The notes under the pieces are model-generated. The model was given only the letters and a program-made list of their open reading frames with translations, did not search any database and was not told the DNA's origin. The translations under genes and the position numbers were made by a program. A stretch of 64,000 nt of DNA, from the NCBI RefSeq assembly GCF_005405345.1, contig NZ_BJDW01000002.1, forward strand, positions 62,001-126,000, read 5' to 3'. How positions within the stretch are numbered: the stretch's first letter is position 1; every line of letters starts with the position of its first letter. Source of the stretch: Enterococcus viikkiensis. GTDB lineage: Bacteria; Bacillota; Bacilli; Lactobacillales; Enterococcaceae. Below, in pieces: positions 17,281 through 28,215 of the stretch.

Positions 17281-19500
17281 TTATTCTGGAAAATCTATCA
17301 GTTGTTTCATTTCCCCGCGATGGGTTATTCCTGACCATTGGTAATAGACCATACCGTTTTGATCTGTGCGGAAAATTCGGATGTTCTGCTCTTTTAATTT
17401 ACTGATTGTTTCCGCAGTCGGATGACCGTAGCGGTTCTTTTTACCAGCAGAAATAATGCCGTATTTTGGCCTTAAAGTTGTTAAAAAAGCCAGACTCGTT
17501 GAGGTATTACTGCCGTGATGCCCAACTTTCAAAAAATCGGTTTTTAAATGAGGATAATTTTCTAGTAATTTTTGTTCGCCCGCCATTTCTAAATCTCCCG
17601 TCAATAAAAATTTCTGTTGATTGACTTGAAAATAAGTCACAATGGAATCGTCATTCGCTCCTTGACTTACCGTTGGTGATAGAACATGTAATTTTAACCG
17701 TTCTCCAATAACCGCTCCACGAGAGACTAAATGAATCTTCGTTTGTTTGACTTTTGTTAAAAGTGACCGTAATTCCATTTGTGAGCCCTTGGCTAAATAG
17801 AGATTTTTTATTTTTATTTCGTCAAGGACATGACTTAATTCACCCATATGATCCGCATCATTATGAGTAACGATTAAGTGATCGATTTGGTCACAACCTA
17901 ATGATTTCAAGAAAGGTAACAGCTGATAGTCAGAACTATGTTTTGGCTTTCGTCTCTGCCATGCCGCTTGTTGAAACGCCAAACGGCCTCCTGTGTCGAT
18001 CAAAAACGTCTCCTGCTTGAAGGGCAGCTTGATAAAAATGCTGTCTCCTTGGCCGACATCCACAAATGCCACAATCCCTTTTTCCGAATAAGCGATAGAA
18101 ACGATCAATAGGCTGGCGACTAACAATAGCCCATAGCGTTTCTTGCCGGCCTTTATTCGATCAAAACGGATTAAAACCAATCCAATTAACACTAATAATA
18201 GCAGAAACGTTGGCTTTCCGATGGTCAGATTCGGGATCGAAAGCAGTTCCAGCACTTTTTCTATTAATTGAAATAAGAAAGCCACTAGCTGACTAAAAAA
18301 GCTTGGCAGCGGAATAAAACTACCAATAAGTAGCACCAAGCAACAAGGCAAGATCACCCACTCAAAAAGCGGGAATAATAATAAAGTAAACAAGCCGCCA
18401 GCGATCGCCCATTCACTGAAGCTATATATCAATAATGGCAAGGAGCACAGCGAAAAAAGCAGACTGTGCTGCCAAGCTTTCAGTTTAAGATCTGTTAGAT
18501 AAAGTAGAATTAGCGCAAAGTAAAGGCTTAATTGCGCGCCTACCGACCACAAAACTAACGGGAAACAAAATACCAATCCCAATAACATAATACTCCACTG
18601 ATCCAGTTTAGAAAGTTTTAATTGCAATTTCAGACAGCAAAAAGCAATCAGGAAACTCATTACTGCTCTAATTGTGCTAAAGCTTCCGCCTGTCAAAAAG
18701 ATTAGCAACCCCCCACTGATACTTAAAAGTACAAGCCGAGTCTCTCTAATCAAACCCAGCCGCTTCAACACAAGATGAATACCACCTAAATAAAACTGAA
18801 TATGTAACCCTGATAGCGTAAATAAATGCAGCAGACCGATTTTTCGATAAAGTGAGCCATATTCATCGAATTCTGAATCTTTGTAGCCAACCACTAATGC
18901 TTTTACATAGCTGGCTAGACGAGGCGGGTATTTAGAATCAATTGCTAGGATTAATTGTTGACGAAGATTTTTTAAATGAAAACCCGTTTGTTTTCTTAGA
19001 AGAATCGAATCCGCCAATAATAGTTGACTAATCCCTAAACTTTTATAATAGTGTTGTTGATTGAAGCTATTCAAATTCCGCGCCGGTTCAAAATTTTGCG
19101 TTTCCCCGCTAAGTAGAACTTGATCCACGATTTTTCGTCCTCGCCACTGTTCTTTTTCAGTTTCTGAAGTCAGTGTATAATAAACCAAATAGTTTTTCCC
19201 GTCCAAGTTTCCTTTCAGTGTCAAAAAATTTCCGTCAATCGTCAGAGAGTCTGCTTCGACCTGCATGATTTGCTGGTTTATTTTTCCCGGCGAAGCCTCC
19301 AATGTGGAGAGATAAAAATACGTCCGAACGACTACAAAAAAACTGCACAGTAAAACCAGCAGCAATAGCTCACGGTTTTTCATGCAGCAGATTCGGATGA
19401 CTAAAAGGCTCCATAGCATCAGCAGCCAGCCATTGAATTGATAGACAAAACTGGCTGTTAAAATGGCAACTAGAATCGGTAGGATTAAATAGTTTTTCAG
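17281..19500 (-). CDS. comEC: ComEC/Rec2 DNA-uptake channel, probable non-ATG start
   Basis: A polytopic membrane protein of about 739 residues forming the channel that passes single-stranded DNA into the cytoplasm during transformation. It has an N-terminal DUF4131-like region, a ten-helix Competence domain (LHLFTLSGLHIQFYLGG) and a C-terminal metallo-beta-lactamase domain (THNDADHMGEL, HHGSNTST). The first in-frame ATG is at 19419, but the open frame continues upstream to 19500 and encodes a hydrophobic LKNYLILPILVAILTASF segment that is the expected first ComEC helix. The only plausible start is CTG at 19500-19498, 5 nt after the comEB stop. No clear ribosome binding site is present. Confidence 0.85.
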   Translation of the reverse strand: MKNYLILPILVAILTASFVYQFNGWLLMLWSLLVIRICCMKNRELLLLVLLCSFFVVVRTYFYLSTLEASPGKINQQIMQVEADSLTIDGNFLTLKGNLDGKNYLVYYTLTSETEKEQWRGRKIVDQVLLSGETQNFEPARNLNSFNQQHYYKSLGISQLLLADSILLRKQTGFHLKNLRQQLILAIDSKYPPRLASYVKALVVGYKDSEFDEYGSLYRKIGLLHLFTLSGLHIQFYLGGIHLVLKRLGLIRETRLVLLSISGGLLIFLTGGSFSTIRAVMSFLIAFCCLKLQLKLSKLDQWSIMLLGLVFCFPLVLWSVGAQLSLYFALILLYLTDLKLKAWQHSLLFSLCSLPLLIYSFSEWAIAGGLFTLLLFPLFEWVILPCCLVLLIGSFIPLPSFFSQLVAFLFQLIEKVLELLSIPNLTIGKPTFLLLLVLIGLVLIRFDRIKAGKKRYGLLLVASLLIVSIAYSEKGIVAFVDVGQGDSIFIKLPFKQETFLIDTGGRLAFQQAAWQRRKPKHSSDYQLLPFLKSLGCDQIDHLIVTHNDADHMGELSHVLDEIKIKNLYLAKGSQMELRSLLTKVKQTKIHLVSRGAVIGERLKLHVLSPTVSQGANDDSIVTYFQVNQQKFLLTGDLEMAGEQKLLENYPHLKTDFLKVGHHGSNTSTSLAFLTTLRPKYGIISAGKKNRYGHPTAETISKLKEQNIRIFRTDQNGMVYYQWSGITHRGEMKQLIDFPE

Positions 19501-19505
19501 CTGTT

Positions 19506-19997
19506 TTATTTTTTAGGAGATGTGGCAGCATCTTCTCCTAGTTGTAATTTTGTAAAATACTTACTTTCCAAATGAACTTGATGAGCACTAGCACCCACTT
19601 GATGGATCAATTCGATTGCGTAAGGATCATTACGATAGTCCTTTAAATAATGAATCTTTTTGATACCGGCCTGCAATAAGGCTTTTGTACACGCCAAGCA
19701 CGGAAAATGAGTCACATAGACCTCCGCTTGATCCGTCGGGATGCCTAGCTTCGCGCATTGTAAAAGAGCATTCATCTCCGCGTGTATCGTCCGTAAGCAG
19801 TGCCCATCAACCACATAGCAGCCCTCGTCCATACAGTGGACATCGCCGCTGACCGAGCCATTATAGCCACCAGCGACGATGCGTTTATCTCGTACAATCG
19901 TCGCTCCTACTTCCAGTCGTGTACACGTACTTCTCAATGATAATAAAACGGCCTGTGCCATAAAATATTGGTCCCATGGAATTCTTTCATTCGTCAA
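19506..19997 (-). CDS. comEB: ComE operon protein 2, dCMP deaminase family
   Basis: A 163-residue zinc deaminase with TIHAEMNALL (His and catalytic Glu) and FPCLACTKAL (Cys pair), as in dCMP deaminases. It is conserved in comE operons although not required for transformation in B. subtilis. Translation starts at TTG (19997) with GAGG 9 nt upstream; no in-frame ATG fits. It lies 28 nt after comEA and 5 nt before the putative comEC start. Confidence 0.9.
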   Translation of the reverse strand: MTNERIPWDQYFMAQAVLLSLRSTCTRLEVGATIVRDKRIVAGGYNGSVSGDVHCMDEGCYVVDGHCLRTIHAEMNALLQCAKLGIPTDQAEVYVTHFPCLACTKALLQAGIKKIHYLKDYRNDPYAIELIHQVGASAHQVHLESKYFTKLQLGEDAATSPKK

Positions 19998-20025
19998 ATT
20001 GTTCGTCCTCTCTTTTTATCTTTCC

Positions 20026-20640
20026 TTATATTGTAATCGAGTCTTTCAAATTTTCAAGCGTCTTTTCGCCAATTCCTGAGACCTTTGTTAAATCTTCTAC
20101 CGCACGAAAACTGCCATTTTCTTCACGGTATTTGATAATGTCGACTGCCTTCTTCTCACCGATTCCTGTTAGCTGTTGCAATTCAGTCAGATCTGCTGTA
20201 TTGATATTAATTTTCTCTGCTGCACCTGAAGCCGTCGTTGTGCTATTCTTCCCTTGAGATACTTCACCAATCACCGAAATATCTTCACCGACCTTTGGCA
20301 CGTAAATAATTTCCTGATCCGTTAATAATTTTGAGAAATTCACTTGATTCTGATCGGCCTCTGAGGTGAATCCGCCAGCTAAATCGATCGCGTCCATCAA
20401 GCGCATGCCTTGAGTGATCCGGTACATTCCAGTTTTTTTGACGGCCCCTTTGACATCCACATACCATTCCTGTTCTGTGGTGGCGGTTGTTTCTTGAAGT
20501 GTCCGTTCTGTGGTGGAAAATAATTCTGGAGCAGTCGTTTCCTCAGCCGGTGCCCGTAGAAAAAGGAACGCCACAACTAATCCACCAATAACAATCGGTA
20601 AGCCAAACAAATAGGGATACTTTTTTAAGTAGTGCTGCAT
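20026..20640 (-). CDS. comEA: ComEA competence DNA receptor
   Basis: A 204-residue membrane-anchored protein. One transmembrane segment lies near residues 12-28 (LFGLPIVIGGLVVAFLFL), then a linker, an SLBB domain (WYVDVKGAVKKTGMYRI, near 75-130), and two C-terminal helix-hairpin-helix motifs (LTGIGEKKAVDII; VSGIGEKTLENL) that bind double-stranded DNA. It captures DNA at the surface and hands it to ComEC. The start ATG follows AAGGAGG. It is first in the comEA-EB-EC operon. Confidence 0.95.
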   Translation of the reverse strand: MQHYLKKYPYLFGLPIVIGGLVVAFLFLRAPAEETTAPELFSTTERTLQETTATTEQEWYVDVKGAVKKTGMYRITQGMRLMDAIDLAGGFTSEADQNQVNFSKLLTDQEIIYVPKVGEDISVIGEVSQGKNSTTTASGAAEKININTADLTELQQLTGIGEKKAVDIIKYREENGSFRAVEDLTKVSGIGEKTLENLKDSITI

Positions 20641-20667
20641 GATGACCTCCTTTTTATCAACGTACGC

Positions 20668-20704
20668 AAAAAAAGTGTCAGACTGTTTTGGTCTGACACT
20701 TTTT
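20668..20704 (-). terminator. Terminator of the sepM-side operon, upstream of comEA
   Basis: AGTGTCAGAC (20674-20683) pairs with GTCTGACACT (20691-20700). T-runs on both strands make it possibly bidirectional, but on the minus strand it lies directly after sepM. Confidence 0.88.
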
Positions 20705-20715
20705 CGTGAAAAAGG

Positions 20716-21758
20716 TTATTTCATTTTAGCTAAATAATCCAAAGCGTCCTGCACTGTTTTAACTGGCACAATCTTCATATCGGTATCTAACTTCTTAGCA
20801 GCTGCTTTGGCTTCTTCGTAATTTGACTTGATGCCTGGCTGCACTTTTTTCATCTCTTTAGTGATTTCGTCGTTGGGGGCAAAGAAAATTTTATTGTTGC
20901 TGGCTGCAGCACTAGCAACTTTTTTATCAATCCCGCCAATCCGGCCAACTTCTCCATCAGGGTTAATCGTACCGGTCCCGGCGATTTTCTCACCATGACG
21001 TAGATCTTTTCCAATCAATTGTTCGTAGATTTCCAGCGTGAACATCAAACCAGCAGACGGTCCACCGATATTGCCAGCGTCAATTTTGACCTTATCCTGT
21101 GAATTAATCTCAGTATGATCTGTCAACGTGATCCCAATACCAGGCTTCTTATCCGTCGGCAGCTTGATCAATTTTTCAGTAGCTTCTTTGGTTTTGCCGT
21201 CATGAATAAAGGTCACTTTCATTTCTTGCCCGACCTTTTGCGACTTCACATAGTTCATGAACTCTTCGCTGCTGGTAAAGGTTTTCCCATCTGCTTTCGT
21301 AACCGTATCGCCAACGCTAATCTTATCTGCAAAATTAGAATTGTCTTCCACCCCTAGCACATATACACCTTTATAGATCATCTCATAAGGTTTATCTGCC
21401 AATTTCAACGCTTGTTCGATGGCAAAATTTTGTGACGTCTCCATATTGAATTTCTGGATCTGCATATATTCTGCATCGCTAGCCCCACCGGTTAAATCAT
21501 TAGCAGAAATAATTTCATGGAAAGGTTCAACTTTTGATTTCAATGCTGTAAAAACCGTCGCTCGACGAATTCCTACTGAAGTCAGGCTGAAGGAGCCTTT
21601 ACGCTCATCTTCTTTTCCATTGACAGTGATCAATTCTTTCAAATTGATCGTATCTCCCGGCTCCTCGATGTAATATGGAATCGGCACAATTATGCAGGCA
21701 ATGACTACTAATGCTAAAAATATTACGACTAGACGTTTGACTAATTTATTGTTTTTCA

Positions 21759-21759
<1 letters not shown>
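20716..21759 (-). CDS. SepM/YlbL family Lon-like PDZ serine protease
   Basis: A 347-residue membrane-anchored protease. An N-terminal transmembrane segment (residues 9-27) is followed by a PDZ domain (about 131-200) and a Lon-type S16 catalytic domain. The catalytic serine is in GGPSAG (S235) and the lysine in GGIDKK (K280). SepM processes competence-stimulating peptide in streptococci; B. subtilis YlbL acts on a cell-division inhibitor. The GTG start at 21759 shares its first base with the coaD TAG stop, implying translational coupling. The role here is likely extracytoplasmic peptide processing. Confidence 0.9.
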
Positions 21760-22807
<1,048 letters not shown>

Positions 22808-22866
22808 GATTTACCTGCCTCTTTCCGCATTAAAAATTTGTTCTCTCTATTATCAAAGAAAAAGAT

Positions 22867-22904
22867 GAAAAATGTTTGAACAAATCAGACATTTTTCACC
22901 TTAC
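22867..22904 (-). terminator. Possible terminator between ylbG and rsmD
   Basis: On the minus strand GAAAAATGT pairs with ACATTTTTC across a 13-nt loop, followed by a T-rich tract. An AT-rich stem, so moderate strength; rsmD may have its own promoter, with GATAAT just downstream. Confidence 0.5.
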
Positions 22905-23246
22905 TTAGACTGTTTCTGCTAATCGAATCTTTGTATTGGCTTCTACGACATCTAACTCATCATCATCTTTTACTTGATAAGCGGCCTTTGTTCCAATTCG
23001 ATCGGCGAAATTCATTTCGATATCTGGTCGGTACGAACGTTCGACTTGGCGTACAAAATGCAGTCCTTGCAACTTTTCTTCTGTTTCTTCCACCAATTCT
23101 TCATTCACATACAACACGACATACTTCATTTTACGTGAAACGAAATGGATCAAGCCAAAACGTTTCAAATTTTTTAATTGTTTAAGTGAATACACCCAAA
23201 CAATGATTCCACGTCGTTTTTGCATCACAAATTCAGTATTATCCAT
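22905..23246 (-). CDS. YlbG family protein (UPF0298)
   Basis: A 113-residue protein of the YlbG/UPF0298 family (RRGIIVWVYSLKQLKNLKRFG; KMKYVVLYVN). Its biochemical function is not established. I start at ATG 23246 (MDNTEFVMQKRRG), because AGGGG lies 7 nt upstream and the longer frame reads into ylbF. It overlaps ylbF by 8 nt, so the two are translationally linked. Confidence 0.88.
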   Translation of the reverse strand: MDNTEFVMQKRRGIIVWVYSLKQLKNLKRFGLIHFVSRKMKYVVLYVNEELVEETEEKLQGLHFVRQVERSYRPDIEMNFADRIGTKAAYQVKDDDELDVVEANTKIRLAETV

Positions 23247-23673
23247 GACAATTCCCCTTACAACTGCGATTCTCTGTTTCAAAAAAAGGATTTCCTGCAT
23301 CCACTTTGATCTCTAAAGAAATCGTCTGGGCTAAGCGTTGCCCAATCTCGTCTAATAACTGTTGGAAATCAGTTTCCGCCAGTCGATAACTCGCGACTTT
23401 TTCATTTAGATCCAATGCTCGCTTACTCAGCCGAACTTTTCGCTGTTGTTGACGATAATCTGGCGCGTATTCGCCGTATGCCGCGATCTGCTCAAACTTT
23501 TCCTTTTCCTGTTGAAAAACATTTTTCAACTTCACTACATCCTGGCAAGCATCCATTGCTTGCTTTGTCTGCAAATAATTTTTATAGCTTTTACTTGTCA
23601 CTATACATTGAATTAGCCGTTGATTCTGATCTTCTAATTGAAAAAATGCATCATTAATAATCAAGTTACTCAC
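23239..23673 (-). CDS. ylbF: YlbF (RicF) family regulator
   Basis: A 144-residue helical protein of the YlbF/YmcA family. In B. subtilis it forms the RicA-RicF-RicT complex, which affects mRNA maturation, competence, biofilm and sporulation; that complex carries Fe-S clusters. Here cysteines lie at 23, 43, 138 and 142, the last two in a C-terminal SCKGNCHG tail. The GTG start at 23673 overlaps the end of ylbC by 8 nt; its ribosome binding site AAAGGA is unusually close, so coupling probably matters. Confidence 0.85.
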   Translation of the reverse strand: MSNLIINDAFFQLEDQNQRLIQCIVTSKSYKNYLQTKQAMDACQDVVKLKNVFQQEKEKFEQIAAYGEYAPDYRQQQRKVRLSKRALDLNEKVASYRLAETDFQQLLDEIGQRLAQTISLEIKVDAGNPFFETENRSCKGNCHG

Positions 23674-24775
23674 TATCCTTTGTTTTCTCTGGTTCCTGTA
23701 TTAAGACTAGCACACTCTCTTGATCAATTGCAACGCCTAAGCTATTCGCATTAGGCTCATCGTACAACTCGTTTAAACGATCTCGACTGATCCAATTAAA
23801 CAAGCTAAAGAGCGGATCAACAGTCGGTGAATAAAACAAGCTGGCAAGATAATCAATTTCCTCAGTTTTTGCCAATTTTTTCAATTCGGCTGGAGCTAAT
23901 TCAAAAGATAAATTACTCAAATGTGCGCTTTGATCGGTTTCCCACTCTTCCATCCGTTCTTGACTTAGAACTTTTTTCGGACTCGTTAAAAACGTTTTTA
24001 ACATGTCTTTACTAGCAGTCATTGCAGTGCTGTTTGTCTGAAATGCCGGCAACTTACGCAACATGCGGTATTGATTGATCGATTCGATCAAGCGTGTCTG
24101 CTTTTGCTGATTCAACACGTTCCAATCTAAATTGCTCTCTTGGATCCGATTCGCCAATGGATTGCCACTGTTGATCTGATAGGGCATTAAGCGTAACAGG
24201 TTTTCAATGTCTAAATAAGCTGCACCGATTAGTTTGTCGCTATCTCCATTAAAAAAAAGGATCGCGAAGGTATCATTTTTAAATGCGATTAACGGTCGAT
24301 AACGCATATCATTTTCACTTAGCTCGATTACTACGGGTTCTTCATCGTAATCCAAAGCAAAATCAGCCGAAAGATTGATTTGCTCCGATAATTGACGATT
24401 GGTCATGCCAAATTTAAAGGGTTCCAGTTCGCCATTTTGAGACATTACCTTAATCACACTGACATTCCCAGCTTCGACATTGACCTCAAGTACTCCTTGA
24501 TCCAAAGAATAATAACGCGTTTGAAAGAAGAAGCCGCTGTCTTCTATTTTAGTCGGCTGACCAAATTTTGCTTCAAATTTTTCAACTGGCTGTTTCACAT
24601 ATTCCGCATAGCCCTCTGTTTCGATCGTCTGATGCTTCAATGCTTTATGACGAACCATTCGTTGATCATGCTCGACTTTTTTTGTTTCCGGCGCTGGAGG
24701 GAAGAGTACTGGCTGTAAGTAATAACCAATCAACACAATTATCAAAATACTTAGAAAACCAATCACTCTCTTCAC
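23666..24775 (-). CDS. YlbC-like CAP-domain protein
   Basis: A 369-residue secreted or membrane-anchored protein. An N-terminal hydrophobic segment (residues 4-24) serves as signal anchor. A CAP-associated N-terminal domain (about 55-200; FEAKFGQPTKIEDSGFFFQ) precedes a CAP/SCP-like domain (QTRLIESINQYRMLRKLPAF onward). The domain order matches B. subtilis YlbC. Function is unknown. The GTG start at 24775 has AGGAG 9 nt upstream and lies 12 nt after pyc, so it is probably co-transcribed with it. Confidence 0.82.
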   Translation of the reverse strand: MKRVIGFLSILIIVLIGYYLQPVLFPPAPETKKVEHDQRMVRHKALKHQTIETEGYAEYVKQPVEKFEAKFGQPTKIEDSGFFFQTRYYSLDQGVLEVNVEAGNVSVIKVMSQNGELEPFKFGMTNRQLSEQINLSADFALDYDEEPVVIELSENDMRYRPLIAFKNDTFAILFFNGDSDKLIGAAYLDIENLLRLMPYQINSGNPLANRIQESNLDWNVLNQQKQTRLIESINQYRMLRKLPAFQTNSTAMTASKDMLKTFLTSPKKVLSQERMEEWETDQSAHLSNLSFELAPAELKKLAKTEEIDYLASLFYSPTVDPLFSLFNWISRDRLNELYDEPNANSLGVAIDQESVLVLIQEPEKTKDSE

Positions 24776-24787
24776 ACAGCAACACTC

Positions 24788-27700
24788 CTATTTTTCTTTT
24801 ACCTCAATCAACAAATCGCCAGAGCTAATACTTTCGCCTTCTTCGACATATAGATGTGACACTTGCCCCGCAAAACGAGCATCGATGGAGGTTTCCATCT
24901 TCATCGCTTCGGTAATTAAAAGTGGTTGGCCTTTTTCGACATGATCTCCCTTAGCAACTAAAACCTTCAAGACAGAACCCGTCATGGTCGCTCCAATTTG
25001 TTCGCGGTTCGTTGGTTCGACCTTGCGTTTGGTTTGAACAGCACTCTTAATTGAGGCATCCTTAACCGAAATCTCACGACGTTGACCATTTAAGTTGAAG
25101 AATAGTGTCCGATTGCCTTCGATGTCTGCTTCACCAATTTCGTCTAAGCGAATAATCAAGACTTTACCTTTTTCAATTTGAACATTGATCGTTTCACCTA
25201 AGCGCATTCCGCTGAAGAAAGTTGGTGTATCCAACAGTGTAACATCTGCAAATTGCGCATATGTTTTTTGATAATCCAAGAAAACTTGTGGATACATCAA
25301 GTAGCTTAAGACATCCGTTTTACTTGGTTCAAAGCCGATCAATTCTTGTAATTCTTGTTTTACTTTTTCAAAATTCACCGGTTCTGCAAATTTCCCAGGA
25401 CGTTCCTGCATCGCTGGACGACCTTGCAAAATAATTTGTTGCAGTTTTTCAGGGAAGCCCCCAACCGGTTGTCCTAGTTCACCTTGGAAGAAGCTGATAA
25501 CTGATTCAGGGTAGCTTAATTCATCGCCCCGATCATAAATCGCTTGTTCAGTCAGATCATTTTGCACCATGAACAGTGCCATATCTCCTACAACTTTGGA
25601 AGAAGGCGTTACTTTAACGATATCGCCAAACATCATGTTGACAGTATGATACATTTCCTTGATTTCATCCCATTTCTCACCTAGGCCAACTGCTTTAGCT
25701 TGTTGTTGGAGATTTGAGTATTGTCCGCCGGGCATCTCGTGGTCATAGACTTCCGTTTGTGCTGCCATGATCCCATTTTCAAAACTAGAGTAGTAAGGAC
25801 GAACGTCTTCCCAATAATGGTTTAACTGACGAACATTTTTCAAATTCAAGTCAGGCGTACGATCACCGTATTGTAAAGCATAATACAAGCTGCTCATACT
25901 TGGCTGACTTGTTGCCCCACTCATTGCGCTGGTCGCTACATCGACAACATCTACACCGGCTTTAACCGCTGCTGAGAGCGTCAGAATACCATTACCGGCA
26001 GTATCATGGGTATGCAGGTGGATCGGTAAGTCTGTCGTCTCTTTTAATTCACTAATTAGACGGAAAGCGGCTTGCGGTTTCAATAAACCGGCCATGTCTT
26101 TAATCGCAATCATATGCGCTCCAAGAGCTTCCAGCTCTCGGGCCATATCTTTGTAATATTGAACATTGTATTTTGTCCGATTCGAATCTAGGATGTCTCC
26201 TGTGTAACAAATAGTTCCTTCAGCAAGCTTTCCAGCATCTCGGACGTATTGGATACTCTTTTCCATTTGAGGAATCCAGTTCAAGCTATCAAAGATCCGG
26301 AAAACATCGATCCCATTGTGTGCAGCCTCTTTAATGAATTCTTCCAACACATTATCTGGGTAATTCGAATAGCCAACAGCATTCGATCCACGGAATAGCA
26401 TTTGTAATAAAGTATTTGGCATGGCTTTTCTCAAAAGTTTCAGACGTTTCCAAGGATCTTCGGTTAAGAAACGATACGCCACATCAAAAGTAGCGCCGCC
26501 CCACATTTCACTAGAGAATAATTCTGGCAGGCCATCGCCAGTAGCTTCGGCAACGTTCAATAGATCGTGAGTCCGTACCCGAGTAGCTAACAAGCTTTGA
26601 TGCGCATCACGGAACGTTGTATCTGTCAGCAATACATTTTCTTGCTCTTTAACCCATTTAGCAACCGCTTCAGGGCCGTTTTGATCTAAAATATTTTTAG
26701 CAGTCACAAGTTCGCGCTTCTCAATTTTTGGTTTTCGAGGTGTTTCAAAATAACGTTTATTTTGTTTTTCGATCCCTGGGAAGCCATTGACTGTGATTTC
26801 TGAAATATAACGCATCGTTTTATTCCCACGGTCACGAACACGAGGAAAGTCAAATAATTCAGGCGTGTTATCAATAAACGTTGTTTTGGCATCGCCACTT
26901 TGGAAAACGGGATGACTGATTACATTGTGCATGAATGGAATATTCGTCTTGACTCCACGAATACGGAATTCAATCAGGCAACGTTGCATCTTTTCAATCG
27001 CTTGATCGAAAGTCAGCGCATGGGTACACACTTTTACCAATAAAGAATCAAAATAGGGCGTTACCGTTGCTCCGGCATAGGCATTTCCTACGTCTAAACG
27101 AACGCCAAAACCACCCGGTGAGCGATACGTATCGATTTTACCGGTATCTGGCATAAAGCCATTCAACGGATCTTCTGTCGTTACACGGCATTGGATCGCA
27201 GCACCCGACATTTGAATCTTATCTTGTTCAGGCAATCCGATCTCTTTGTGTAGATCTTTGCCTTGTGCGATTAATAATTGTGACGTCACAATATCGACAC
27301 CCGTAATCAGCTCTGTAATGGTATGTTCCACCTGAACTCGCGGATTGACTTCGATAAAGTAGAAATGATCCCCTTCAACTAAGAATTCCACCGTCCCAGC
27401 ATTGACATAACCCACATGCTTCATCAATTGCACTGCTGCTTGACAAATTTTTTCACGTTGCTCCTCGTTTAACGAAACACACGGCGCCACTTCGACGACT
27501 TTTTGATGACGGCGTTGCACAGAACAATCCCGTTCAAATAAATGTAAGACATTGCCATGTGTATCGCCTAAGATTTGAACTTCTATATGTTTCGGATTGG
27601 CAACATATTTTTCAACGTAAATCTCATCATTACCAAATGCCGCTTTCGCTTCACTTTTCGCCCGCTCATAGCCTTCACGAGCTTCCTTTTCATCATGAGC

Positions 27701-28210
27701 GACCCGCATCCCGCGTCCACCGCCGCCTAATGCCGCTTTAATCATAATTGGATAGCCGTGTGATTCGGCGAAGTCTAAGACGCCTTCAATTGTATCCACT
27801 GGACCGTCAGAACCAGGAATTGACGGAATTCCTGCTTCTAATGCGGCCATTTTCGCTTTAATCTTATCGCCAAAAATATCTAAGTGATGCAGCTCAGGCC
27901 CAACAAAAATAAGACCCTCTTCACGACAACGTTTCGCAAATTCTAGATTTTCTGATAAAAAACCATAGCCGGGGTGAATCGCGTCTACCTTTGCCTCTTT
28001 CGCTACCCGAATAATATCTTCAATATCAAGATAAGCATCGATCGGTTTTTTCCCTTTGCCGACTAAATAGGCCTCATCTGATTTGAAACGGTGAACGGAA
28101 TAGGCATCCTCTTCCGCAAAAATCGCTACCGTTTTAAGCTTTAATTCGCTACAGGCACGAAACACCCGCGTCGCGATTTCTCCTCTATTTGCTACCAATA
28201 CCTTTTTCAT
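24788..28210 (-). CDS. pyc: Pyruvate carboxylase
   Basis: An 1140-residue biotin enzyme making oxaloacetate from pyruvate, bicarbonate and ATP. Domains in order: biotin carboxylase (KKVLVANRGEIATRVFRA at the start; ATP-grasp loop GGGGRGMRVA), carboxyltransferase (LLTDTTFRDAHQSLLATRVR from about 530; metal site HLHTHDTAGNG), the PC tetramerisation region, and a C-terminal biotinyl domain with biotin on the lysine of EAMKM (K1104). Full length and intact. ATG follows AGGAG at 8 nt, inside the end of ftsW. It supplies oxaloacetate for aspartate and so for purine synthesis. Confidence 0.97.
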   Translation of the reverse strand: MKKVLVANRGEIATRVFRACSELKLKTVAIFAEEDAYSVHRFKSDEAYLVGKGKKPIDAYLDIEDIIRVAKEAKVDAIHPGYGFLSENLEFAKRCREEGLIFVGPELHHLDIFGDKIKAKMAALEAGIPSIPGSDGPVDTIEGVLDFAESHGYPIMIKAALGGGGRGMRVAHDEKEAREGYERAKSEAKAAFGNDEIYVEKYVANPKHIEVQILGDTHGNVLHLFERDCSVQRRHQKVVEVAPCVSLNEEQREKICQAAVQLMKHVGYVNAGTVEFLVEGDHFYFIEVNPRVQVEHTITELITGVDIVTSQLLIAQGKDLHKEIGLPEQDKIQMSGAAIQCRVTTEDPLNGFMPDTGKIDTYRSPGGFGVRLDVGNAYAGATVTPYFDSLLVKVCTHALTFDQAIEKMQRCLIEFRIRGVKTNIPFMHNVISHPVFQSGDAKTTFIDNTPELFDFPRVRDRGNKTMRYISEITVNGFPGIEKQNKRYFETPRKPKIEKRELVTAKNILDQNGPEAVAKWVKEQENVLLTDTTFRDAHQSLLATRVRTHDLLNVAEATGDGLPELFSSEMWGGATFDVAYRFLTEDPWKRLKLLRKAMPNTLLQMLFRGSNAVGYSNYPDNVLEEFIKEAAHNGIDVFRIFDSLNWIPQMEKSIQYVRDAGKLAEGTICYTGDILDSNRTKYNVQYYKDMARELEALGAHMIAIKDMAGLLKPQAAFRLISELKETTDLPIHLHTHDTAGNGILTLSAAVKAGVDVVDVATSAMSGATSQPSMSSLYYALQYGDRTPDLNLKNVRQLNHYWEDVRPYYSSFENGIMAAQTEVYDHEMPGGQYSNLQQQAKAVGLGEKWDEIKEMYHTVNMMFGDIVKVTPSSKVVGDMALFMVQNDLTEQAIYDRGDELSYPESVISFFQGELGQPVGGFPEKLQQIILQGRPAMQERPGKFAEPVNFEKVKQELQELIGFEPSKTDVLSYLMYPQVFLDYQKTYAQFADVTLLDTPTFFSGMRLGETINVQIEKGKVLIIRLDEIGEADIEGNRTLFFNLNGQRREISVKDASIKSAVQTKRKVEPTNREQIGATMTGSVLKVLVAKGDHVEKGQPLLITEAMKMETSIDARFAGQVSHLYVEEGESISSGDLLIEVKEK

Positions 28211-28215
28211 TCACT

